Origin: Bacteroidales bacterium UBA4243 | GTDB lineage: Bacteria; Bacteroidota; Bacteroidia; Bacteroidales; F082 | Direction of reading: 5' to 3' | Length of the DNA stretch: 23,508 nucleotides | Assembly: GCA_002396205.1 (NCBI GenBank) | Contig: DGXB01000111.1 | Span: forward strand, 1 to 23,508 | Shown: in pieces, positions 6,310 to 13,452 of the stretch | Numbering within the stretch: position 1 is the stretch's first letter | Layout: each line of letters starts with the position of its first letter | Position numbers and translations under genes: made by a program | Notes under the pieces: generated by a model | Database searches by the model: none | Seen by the model: only the letters and a program-made list of their open reading frames with translations | Told to the model about the DNA's origin: nothing

Positions 6310-6557
6310 ATGAAAGCAAAATCATCCGCATTGTTCGACATCGAAAAAATCTTCCAAGCTTCAGAAGACTCACAAATGAGTAGTCAATTCTTGACCAAAA
6401 ACGCCAAACCGCTTGAAAGATTGGCTAATAGATTGGAAATCAGTAGAGAACAAGCAACTTTGTTTGCCATCGTCGCCTGTTCATCGTACATTGCGAAGAA
6501 GAGAACATCGCAGCAAACAGGCCGAGGATTGGATTTTAATATGTCCGAAAAAACCTT

Positions 6558-6565
6558 TACTTTTG
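6558..6565 (+). promoter_or_regulatory. -7 box before the WYL-start relic
   Basis: TACTTTTG, 22 bp upstream of the ATG at 6588. The intact WYL gene has TACCTTTG 19 bp before its ATG. Confidence 0.4.
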
Positions 6566-6587
6566 CCCTCGAAAAGCAAAGACTTTT

Positions 6588-6629
6588 ATGGACAAACTCA
6601 TCAAATGCATCTGGATTGCCAACATGTAA
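6588..6629 (+). pseudogene. Relic of the 5' end of a WYL-regulator gene
   Basis: The first 37 bp (6588-6624) are identical to 8600-8636, the start of the WYL gene. They encode MDKLIKCIWIAN, then one residue and a stop at 6627-6629. Only the start of the gene is left, still with a promoter box, so this is a partial duplication or a truncated paralogue. Confidence 0.8.
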
Positions 6630-6693
6630 ACTGATTGTGCTCATCTACTTAACAAAACAGAAACTCAATGTTGTGGGTAGACACCAAGCATTA

Positions 6694-6779
6694 GGGCAGA
6701 AACGTTGAAACAAAAAACTGAAATTTGCAGATTTTTATAGTTAAACATTTGAATATCAATGGGCAGAAAACTTACTATT
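6694..6779. repeat. About 85-bp direct repeat, left copy
   Basis: Aligns with 8441-8527 in the same orientation. Both begin with GGGCAGAAA, share TTTATAGTTAA and ATCAATGGGCAGAAAA near the end, and differ at roughly a quarter of positions. The 3' end of the AlbA_2 gene (stop at 6775-6777) runs into this copy. Confidence 0.72.
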
Positions 6780-8397
6780 CAACCCATGTATATTTCGTGG
6801 CGCGTCCATTGCCTCGTATGGAAAGACAACCGTCTTTGCAAAGGTTGGCAATCAAGGAACGGCTTTGTTTCAAGGTCAAAAGAGGGTTAAGGGCTTTCGC
6901 GATGTTCGTGGACGACGCGCCCAAGGTGCTTTTGGTGGAATAATAAACGCGTCTGATGGTCTCCGCCCCGTATTTTTTCGACCAATTGGTATATGCCTGT
7001 TCAAAAAAAGCCACTCCCATTGTATAAAGGAAATGCTCGTCTTCTTGAATCGCCCCTTTTTCAACAAGCGTGTCTATGCTGTTTGGGAATAGCGAATCCA
7101 CGTCTCCGTTGTATATGTGATAAAGGTTTATCAGTTCGTATGAGTTGAGTCGCTGTCCCCATTTGCGAAGGAAAAGATAGAGTTTCGGACTCGATATTGT
7201 CGCTTTGAGGCGAACGCAGACAAAGTAGTCGTCTGAATTAGAGTAGTCGGGCAGGGGCTTCCCTTCTTTCACACAATTGGCAAACATGATGTTCGCTCCC
7301 TGCCCCGAGCGTTCTATCCATCCCGTTTTCTCCATCGTTTCGGCCAAAAGCCGGTTTCGCGGAGAACTCGGCACGGTCAGTATATTGCCTATGTTGACAC
7401 CGAACGGAAATCCTCCAGGATTCACAACCTCCATGACGTCAGGGTATTGCCTTATCACCACGTCGCCTGTCAGTTGATAGCTGCGGTGAACGCAAGCGTT
7501 AAGGAGTGCCTCCCTTATCGTGGTGCGGTTGTATGCTGGTACATCGTGTATTGTCGGCATGTCCTCAACATGCAATAATGGGTTTGCCAAAGGTTGGTTG
7601 AGGTAATCCCACACATTGTCAATCATGGTAAAAAGGGGGAGGCGGAACTCGCGCCGTGCAGAATACCTCTCGTCGGCATGGCTGTTGCGGAACTCCACGA
7701 CCACATTGCTTTGAGGCAGGTGCTTTTCAATCGCTTTCGGGCTGCCCAATAGTATCAGGGCGGCGTAAGTCAATTTGCCATCGGAGTCGGACAGTCTCAA
7801 TTCGGCGAGCAATTGAGGCAAAGGAATTGTCAAGACATCCTCGTTGAGCCTTTTGTCGGCGATAAGCCGCCTCATGGACGACACCGCAGCCCCATCCAAG
7901 TCGTCAATGGTCAACCCTGCACAAGGACGAGCCGAGAAATCCGGATCTTGTTCGTTGATAATGGAGAAATATTCCGAGTCGTCCATTTCGCGCAAACTAT
8001 CGCCTGTGCGCATGAGTGGCACGCCCTCGAAACGCAGAGCCTTGCCTATTGGCCGCGATGGTATGTGGAAAACCACGACGCGTAATTTGTTGTCGAACAG
8101 CTCCTCTATATGCACTCTGATAGCCAAACGATTGTAGATTTCATCTTCCAATTGCCCGATTTTGCCCTCCGCAAAATTGCTGCCAACAACAAGGTGCGGG
8201 TATTTGTCGGTCATTCCCAATACCAAACGGCCGCCTTTTTCATTCGCCAATGCGACGATATAACCTAATACGCATTTACGCCTTTCCCTAATGTCGTCGT
8301 GGCTTCCGCCAGCGAAAGGAAAGTTCCTTTTTGCCTCTTTAAACTCAACGTGGTCTTCTTGCTCCATGAGTTTCTGCAATTCCGATATAGTGCTCAT
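6775..8397 (-). CDS. AlbA_2 / HATPase_c_4 putative transcriptional regulator (RecG-like ATP-binding family)
   Basis: 540 residues from the ATG at 8397. The frame extends 19 codons upstream, but a -7 box lies at 8414-8421 and MSTISELQKLM is the family-like start. Residues about 12-130 are the Schlafen-type AlbA_2 domain: HVEFKEAK at 16-23, then GYIVALANEKGGRLVLGMTD. Residues about 300-395 match the GHKL ATPase-like HATPase_c_4 domain, with NRTTIREALLNACVHRSY, VNPGGFPFG and SGQGANIMF. The end (SLIANLCKDGCLSIRGNG) looks like a winged helix. Such proteins are predicted nucleic-acid-binding regulators, and some belong to defence loci. The gene is divergent from the WYL gene and is bracketed by about 85-bp direct repeats, which suggests a cassette. 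Confidence 0.85.
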   Translation of the reverse strand: MSTISELQKLMEQEDHVEFKEAKRNFPFAGGSHDDIRERRKCVLGYIVALANEKGGRLVLGMTDKYPHLVVGSNFAEGKIGQLEDEIYNRLAIRVHIEELFDNKLRVVVFHIPSRPIGKALRFEGVPLMRTGDSLREMDDSEYFSIINEQDPDFSARPCAGLTIDDLDGAAVSSMRRLIADKRLNEDVLTIPLPQLLAELRLSDSDGKLTYAALILLGSPKAIEKHLPQSNVVVEFRNSHADERYSARREFRLPLFTMIDNVWDYLNQPLANPLLHVEDMPTIHDVPAYNRTTIREALLNACVHRSYQLTGDVVIRQYPDVMEVVNPGGFPFGVNIGNILTVPSSPRNRLLAETMEKTGWIERSGQGANIMFANCVKEGKPLPDYSNSDDYFVCVRLKATISSPKLYLFLRKWGQRLNSYELINLYHIYNGDVDSLFPNSIDTLVEKGAIQEDEHFLYTMGVAFFEQAYTNWSKKYGAETIRRVYYSTKSTLGASSTNIAKALNPLLTLKQSRSLIANLCKDGCLSIRGNGRATKYTWVE

Positions 8398-8413
8398 TCC
8401 TTGGAAATTTCTG

Positions 8414-8421
8414 CAAAGATA
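8414..8421 (-). promoter_or_regulatory. -7 box of the AlbA_2 gene
   Basis: TATCTTTG on the minus strand, about 17 bp from the ATG at 8397. This supports the downstream start over the longer frame and implies a very short 5' leader. Confidence 0.6.
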
Positions 8422-8440
8422 CAAAACATAATCCGAACTT

Positions 8441-8527
8441 GGGCAGAAATACAAAAACGAAAAGCTGAAAATTGTCGATATTTATAGTTAATCAATTGAT
8501 AATCAATGGGCAGAAAATTTTGTATTA
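8441..8527. repeat. About 85-bp direct repeat, right copy
   Basis: Direct copy of 6694-6779, with GGGCAGAAA near each end. It lies in the divergent intergenic region between the AlbA_2 and WYL genes. Confidence 0.72.
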
Positions 8528-8547
8528 TATTAAGTTTAGGCTCCAAC

Positions 8548-8580
8548 TTGACGGATAGCAGAAGAAATTTCTTACCTTTG
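8548..8580 (+). promoter_or_regulatory. Promoter of the WYL gene
   Basis: TTG at 8548-8550, 22 bp, then TACCTTTG at 8573-8580, 19 bp before the ATG. Good match to the Bacteroidota -33/-7 pattern, with a slightly long spacer. Confidence 0.65.
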
Positions 8581-8599
8581 CGGTCAAAAAAGCCCCGCC

Positions 8600-9496
8600 A
8601 TGGACAAACTCATCAAATGCATCTGGATTGCCAACACCGTCGCTGATCGCCGCGACGCGGGCATCACCCTGAAGGAACTGAACGAACGATGGACGCGCGA
8701 CGGCGACAACGACCCCATCCCCGAACGCTCGTTCCACAACTACCGCCAATACATCGCCGACGTGTTTGGCATCGACATCGAATGTGACAAAAGCCGCAAT
8801 GCCTACTACATCCCCCAAGGCGAGCGTGAGGAGATGCTCGGCAACGACCTCAAGATGTGGCTGCTACACAGCTTTGCCGTCAACAACAGGCTTTCGGCAA
8901 ACCTCGATTTGCGCAAGCGAGTGCAGTTTGAACCCATTCCGGGAGGCATCGAGCATCTGGAGCCACTGATGGAAGCCTTGGAGAAAAACCTCGAAGTCGA
9001 AATGCACTACAAGCGGTATTATTACACCGACCAAAACAAACGATACCTTTGCAAACCGCTCGCACTGAAGCTGTTCAAGCAGCGTTGGTACCTCATCGCC
9101 CTCAACGAAAGGGAAGAAATACGCTGCTTCGCCTTGGACCGCATTGACGATCTCAAAACCACAGAAACGGTTTTCAAGAAGCCCGATGATTTCGACTTGG
9201 CGACTTATTTTAAGGATGCTTTCGGCATCTATGTGGAGCCTAATTTGCAGACGGAGGAAATCGTCATCAAGGCCGACACCGACCAAAGCAACTTCCTGAA
9301 AGGCTTGCCCTTGCATCCATCACAACATATCGTGAAGGAGACGGAGAACTATTGCATTTTTTCTTGGCGACCCAAGCCTTCCTACGACTTCATCCAGCAA
9401 CTGCTCACGATGAACGCACATATCGAAGTGCTGGAGCCGGTTTCGCTGCGTGAAAGATTCAAGGCCTTGCTGCAAGAAATGTTATCGAAGTATTGA
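8600..9496 (+). CDS. WYL-domain transcriptional regulator
   Basis: 298 residues. Residues 1-75 form an N-terminal helix-turn-helix region (MDKLIKCIWIAN, TLKELNERW, RSFHNYRQYIADVFGI). Residues about 125-190 form the WYL domain, with RWYLIA at W163-Y164-L165 and CFALDRIDDL following. Residues about 215-298 form the WCX-like C-terminal extension (EEIVIKADT, YCIFSWRPKPSYDFIQQLL, ERFKALLQEML). WYL proteins sense ligands, often nucleic acids or nucleotides, and repress or activate transcription. Some (BrxR/CapW type) control phage-defence loci. The AlbA_2 gene is divergent with about 200 bp between starts, so shared control is possible. A 37-bp copy of its start lies at 6588. Confidence 0.88.
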   Translation: MDKLIKCIWIANTVADRRDAGITLKELNERWTRDGDNDPIPERSFHNYRQYIADVFGIDIECDKSRNAYYIPQGEREEMLGNDLKMWLLHSFAVNNRLSANLDLRKRVQFEPIPGGIEHLEPLMEALEKNLEVEMHYKRYYYTDQNKRYLCKPLALKLFKQRWYLIALNEREEIRCFALDRIDDLKTTETVFKKPDDFDLATYFKDAFGIYVEPNLQTEEIVIKADTDQSNFLKGLPLHPSQHIVKETENYCIFSWRPKPSYDFIQQLLTMNAHIEVLEPVSLRERFKALLQEMLSKY

Positions 9497-9514
9497 GAGT
9501 TTCTTGCATTTTCC

Positions 9515-9522
9515 TACCTTTG
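9515..9522 (+). promoter_or_regulatory. Putative upstream -7 box (TACCTTTG)
   Basis: TACCTTTG lies 177 bp before the next ATG, just after the WYL gene. The DNA up to 9640 holds no ORF I can support. A small hairpin (ACATG-GGG-CATGT, 9588-9600) follows. It may start a long leader or a small RNA. Confidence 0.4.
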
Positions 9523-9642
9523 CAGGCAAATAGCGGAACAACCAAAGACAAATTATCGAACTGAGAAAAGCGAATTTGCGAGCGCGACATGGGGCATGTA
9601 AAATTTTGGCGTTAAATCTACACTATGCCGTTATTTTTTCTC

Positions 9643-9650
9643 TATTTTTG
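9643..9650 (+). promoter_or_regulatory. -7 box of the Omp28/subtilase operon
   Basis: TATTTTTG, 49 bp upstream of the ATG at 9699. The nearest good box to the gene. Confidence 0.55.
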
Positions 9651-9698
9651 CACCTATTATTATAGGATTCCAATATAATAATCTCAAAAACAAAAACC

Positions 9699-11705
9699 AT
9701 GAAAAAGTTCCTGTTTATGCTTTGCTTCCTACTTGCGCTGTCGCTATCGGCCCGCAGCAGCATCTACCTGTTTGAGCAGTTCGACGACACCTTCCTGCCC
9801 AACGGCTGGAGCGTGGTGGGCACCGACATCTCGTTTTGGTCCATTTCGGAGACCAATAAGGCGGGTGGCACGCCCAACGAGATTACGTTCTACTGCAACA
9901 CACCCCAAACATGGCGCCTGATTTCGCCCTCCGTCGATTTGACTGGTGTCGAAAGCCTTACGTTTTCTTTCAAGCTCCGCTACGAGAAATGGGGCACGGC
10001 CATGAACATCGGCATCGCCACTTCATCCGACAACGGCGGCCATTGGCACGAAGGCTGGGTGCAAAACTTCGGGGCGACCGGCAATCACGAAATCAGCCAA
10101 GAGATTGCCACCGAAGACATGGGCAAGGCCAACGTGAAATTCTGCATCTTTTTCACCAACACGCAAGGCGCCAACTATAGTGATGCCTACATCGACGACA
10201 TTGCCGCCTTTGTGCAACGCGACCTCGACATTGAGCTGTCGGCCATCACGACAGAAGCGGTGCAAGTCAGCCGCAGCTTCGACGTAGGGATGCGCCTGTT
10301 CAACACGGGCAGCACGACGGTCACCTCCGTGGAAGGCTATTACCAATTCGATGAACAGACACCCGTTTCGCAGACCTTCAACGTCAACATTCCAGCCAAC
10401 ACCCATGCCAACCTGAGCTTCGACGTGCCTGCCCACCTCATCCCCGACACCTACACGCTCACGATGGGCATCGTGAAGGTAAACGGCACAGAAGACGACG
10501 ACCTCACGAACAACACCCTCACGCAAAAGACCTCCATCGCCTGCGCGACCACGCAACGGCTTCCGATGTTCGAGCACTTCACCAGCTCGAGCTGCGGCAC
10601 TTGCCCGCAACTGAGCCAGCAGATGGAGACCTTCTGCAACAACAACCCCGGCAAATACACCTACGTGAAATACCAAATGAACTGGCCCGCCCCCGGCGAC
10701 CCTTATTATACCTCAGAATGCGGCGTAAGAAAGACCTATTACGGCGTGATTTCCCTTCCCACCCTTTTCATGGATGCCGTAGATTACGAATTTAACCCTG
10801 TGACGCAGAGCGACTTCGACAATCATTACGACACCCCGTCAGCCGTGGAAATCGAGGGAGCCTATTCGGTGGAAGGCAACACAATCCACGTCACTGCCGA
10901 CCTGATGGCCTTTGCCGACTTGGACGATGTCCGTGTTTACGTTGCAGTAAGCGAAATGACCACGCACAACAACGCCACCATCAACGGCGAGACCTCGTTT
11001 CACCATGTGATGATGAAGATGCTGCCCAATGCACAAGGCACTACGCTCTCGCTTCGCGCTGGCGAAATCCACCATTTGAGTTTCGACCACGACATGAGTA
11101 GCACCCATGTGGAGGAAATGGACGACCTCGAAGTGGCCGTCTGGATCCAGAATTACGACACCAAGAAGGTCTATAACAGCCATTTCCTGTTCGAAACGCC
11201 CAGCCATCCCTTTGCGCCGGAGCAGCTTACCCTCACTAAAGAAGGCAATACGCTCACCGCCCAATGGAACGCGCCTGCAGGAAATGCCCCCACAGGCTAT
11301 AACATTTGGATGAACGAAACCTTGGTGGCCGAAAACAGCAACGAGACAAGCCACACCTTCAGCATTGCGCCAGGCGAGGACTTCCATTGCGTGCAAGTGC
11401 AGGCTGTTTATGGCGATGGGATCACCTCCGTGAAAGCCGTTGCCACCGACAATTCGACTTGGAGCGTTGATGAACAAGATTTCAGCTCCCTCGGTTTGTA
11501 TCCCAACCCAGCTTCGGAAGCCGTTTATATCCAAGGGTTTATACCCAATAAAATTATGATGTACAACGCTTTAGGCCAATTGGTTAAAACCTTTGGAGAG
11601 GTTCAGCAAATCCATGTGAATGACCTCCCCAACGGTCTCTACCACTTGGTCGCCACAGACGAAAAAGGAACCATAAGAAATACAAAAGTCATTATCAATC
11701 ATTAA
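9699..11705 (+). CDS. Secreted Omp28-like protein with CxxC motif and T9SS sorting domain
   Basis: 668 residues. Residues 1-18 form a signal peptide. Residues about 20-170 look like a MAM/cleaved-adhesin jelly-roll (FDDTFLPNGWSVVG, WRLISPSVDL, YIDDI). Residues 175-280 are CARDB-like (VGMRLFNTGSTTVTSVEGYY). Residues about 285-500 match Omp28-related proteins, with FEHFTSSSCGTCPQ placing a thioredoxin-type CxxC at C299 and C302. A fibronectin III-like segment lies at about 510-590 (QWNAPAGNAPTGYNIWMN). The end carries a T9SS type A sorting domain from LGLYPNPASE to the C-terminus. The protein is expected on the cell surface or released. Its stop is 11 bp before the first subtilase, so it is probably the first gene of an operon with 11717 and 13453. 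A redox or chaperone role for the exported proteases is inference. Confidence 0.85.
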   Translation: MKKFLFMLCFLLALSLSARSSIYLFEQFDDTFLPNGWSVVGTDISFWSISETNKAGGTPNEITFYCNTPQTWRLISPSVDLTGVESLTFSFKLRYEKWGTAMNIGIATSSDNGGHWHEGWVQNFGATGNHEISQEIATEDMGKANVKFCIFFTNTQGANYSDAYIDDIAAFVQRDLDIELSAITTEAVQVSRSFDVGMRLFNTGSTTVTSVEGYYQFDEQTPVSQTFNVNIPANTHANLSFDVPAHLIPDTYTLTMGIVKVNGTEDDDLTNNTLTQKTSIACATTQRLPMFEHFTSSSCGTCPQLSQQMETFCNNNPGKYTYVKYQMNWPAPGDPYYTSECGVRKTYYGVISLPTLFMDAVDYEFNPVTQSDFDNHYDTPSAVEIEGAYSVEGNTIHVTADLMAFADLDDVRVYVAVSEMTTHNNATINGETSFHHVMMKMLPNAQGTTLSLRAGEIHHLSFDHDMSSTHVEEMDDLEVAVWIQNYDTKKVYNSHFLFETPSHPFAPEQLTLTKEGNTLTAQWNAPAGNAPTGYNIWMNETLVAENSNETSHTFSIAPGEDFHCVQVQAVYGDGITSVKAVATDNSTWSVDEQDFSSLGLYPNPASEAVYIQGFIPNKIMMYNALGQLVKTFGEVQQIHVNDLPNGLYHLVATDEKGTIRNTKVIINH

Positions 11706-11716
11706 ATCAATATTTT

Positions 11717-13447
11717 ATGAAAAAGTTTGTGCTTACTTCCATTGCCCTGCTCGTAGGCATCATCGGCTTTGCGGCCATGCCCACCATCGACCCTGCGCTA
11801 CGCGAGGAGATGGGCAAGCGGGGCGATGACGAGAAAATCAAAATCGTCGTCCTGATGAACGAACAATCTGACGCGACGGCATTAAGCCGTGAGGCCAACT
11901 TCTTCGCCACCAAACAAGAGCGTCGCGCCTTCGTGGTGGAAACGCTGAAGCGTCAGGCCGAAACCTCGCAAGCCGAGTTGCTTGGCCTGCTTGAGGAGAT
12001 GAAGCAACACGATATGGTGGCCGACATCCAGTCGCTCTGGCTCGTGAATGCCATCAGCTGCCAAGCCACCAAAACGGCCATCAACAGCCTTGAGCAACAG
12101 CGAGGCATCAAGACCATCGCCTATCGCGAAGAAACCCAATGGATTGCCGACGGTGAGGTCAAACCCGCTGTGAAAAACGGCGACCGCGACATTGCCGAGT
12201 TTTTGTACCAAATCGACGTGCCGCCCGTTTGGGATTTGGGCTATACGGGCCATGGCGTGCTCGTCGCCATCATCGATACGGGTGTGCGCCTCGACCATGA
12301 GGACTTGGCCGGTCGGTTTTGGGATGGCGGTAGCGAATACCCCAACCACGGCTACGATTTCTATTACAACGACAACGATCCCGATGATATTTACGGCCAC
12401 GGCACCGAGGTGGCAGGCATCGTTTGCGGAACAGGTGCTGGCGGGACAAAGACCGGTGTGGCTCCCGATGCCACCATCATGGTCTTGAAAGCCTTCAGAG
12501 ACGACGGCGTTGGCGAAGAGACGCCTTGGGTCGCCGCGATGCAGTTCGCCATTGAGCATGGTGCTGATGTGCTCAACATGTCGTTGGGCCGTCCCAAGCC
12601 CGAACCCGCACAAAAACTGATGATGCGACAGGCCTGCGACAACACTTTGGCTGCTGGCGTCATTGCCGCAGCTTGTGCAGGCAATGTGGGCTCGGTACAG
12701 TTCATGATTCCCGTGCCGTACAACATCTACACCCCTGGCGACTGCCCGCCGCCCCATCTGCATCCCGACCAAATGGTGAATGCAGGCGGCACGAGCTGCG
12801 TGGTTTGCGTTGGCTCCGTTCTTTCCGACAACAGCTTCAACGAAATCTCGTCAATAGGGCCGTCGCAATGGACAGACGTGGCCGAGTACAACGACTATCC
12901 CTACACCGCTGGCAGCACGACAGAAATAGGACTGATTCGCCCCGACATCTGCGCGCCTGGCAACGACCTCACCACCCTCGACCATGGGAACAACAGCGGC
13001 TATACGCTTTTCAGCGGCACCTCGGCTGCCTCACCCTGCGTGGCTGGCACCATTGCCCTGATGCTCTCCAAGAACCCTAACCTGACCCCTGCACAAATCG
13101 ACGAAATCCTGGAAAACACCGCCTTGAAACTCACTGAGCACAAAAGCAACAACTTCGGCTCAGGCGTCGTGGATGCCTTGGCCGCCGTCAATGCCGTGGA
13201 TTACGACAATGTGGAAGAGGCTGAATTGCAGTCGGTTCAGGTGTATCCCAATCCGACCATGGGTAGTTTCACCGTGAGTTGCGAAGGGATGAGCCAAATC
13301 GACATTTACGCCATCGACGGACGTTTGGTGCGTAGCATCCGTGCCGACCGCAACAGCTATCAAATCGATGGCCTTGAAAGCGGCGTTTACATGTTGCAAG
13401 TCACGAACGGAAGCTCCAGTTTTGTCCAAAAGATCATAAAAATCTGA
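11717..13447 (+). CDS. T9SS-exported S8 subtilase, type 1 of pair A
   Basis: 576 residues. Residues 1-19 form the signal peptide. Residues about 22-140 are an I9-like propeptide (TIDPALREEMGKRGDDEKIK). The catalytic domain has an intact triad: D187 in IIDTGV, H228 in GHGTEVAG, and S436 in SGTSAASP. The oxyanion Asn lies in CAGNVGS. The tail from about residue 500 (VYPNPTMGSF, then EGMSQIDIYAIDGRLV) is a T9SS type A sorting domain. It should act as a secreted endopeptidase. Its stop is 5 bp before the next subtilase start, so translation is probably coupled. It is most similar by eye to the subtilase at 18838, not to its immediate neighbour, which points to duplication of a two-gene unit. Confidence 0.92.
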   Translation: MKKFVLTSIALLVGIIGFAAMPTIDPALREEMGKRGDDEKIKIVVLMNEQSDATALSREANFFATKQERRAFVVETLKRQAETSQAELLGLLEEMKQHDMVADIQSLWLVNAISCQATKTAINSLEQQRGIKTIAYREETQWIADGEVKPAVKNGDRDIAEFLYQIDVPPVWDLGYTGHGVLVAIIDTGVRLDHEDLAGRFWDGGSEYPNHGYDFYYNDNDPDDIYGHGTEVAGIVCGTGAGGTKTGVAPDATIMVLKAFRDDGVGEETPWVAAMQFAIEHGADVLNMSLGRPKPEPAQKLMMRQACDNTLAAGVIAAACAGNVGSVQFMIPVPYNIYTPGDCPPPHLHPDQMVNAGGTSCVVCVGSVLSDNSFNEISSIGPSQWTDVAEYNDYPYTAGSTTEIGLIRPDICAPGNDLTTLDHGNNSGYTLFSGTSAASPCVAGTIALMLSKNPNLTPAQIDEILENTALKLTEHKSNNFGSGVVDALAAVNAVDYDNVEEAELQSVQVYPNPTMGSFTVSCEGMSQIDIYAIDGRLVRSIRADRNSYQIDGLESGVYMLQVTNGSSSFVQKIIKI

Positions 13448-13452
13448 GAACC

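Larger units (their letters stand above)
6310..6708 (+). pseudogene. Chimeric ORF starting with a truncated AAA-ATPase-like N-terminus
   Basis: 132 codons. The first 60 residues (helical, with KPLERLANRLEISREQATLF) resemble the N-terminal segment seen before the AAA+ module of certain Bacteroidales ATPases. This is recalled and of low certainty. After about residue 60 the frame passes through unrelated DNA: a TACTTTTG promoter box, a copy of the start of the WYL gene in another frame, and part of a direct repeat. No Walker motifs are present. I read it as a remnant, fused by deletion or insertion to foreign sequence. A real small protein cannot be excluded, since the leader repeat still supplies a start. 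Confidence 0.5.

Noticed and set aside
11882..12772. 296-codon minus-strand ORF inside the first subtilase
   Set aside because: Shadow of a clearly coding S8 protease with an intact triad. The same kind of shadow appears opposite the other protease genes.
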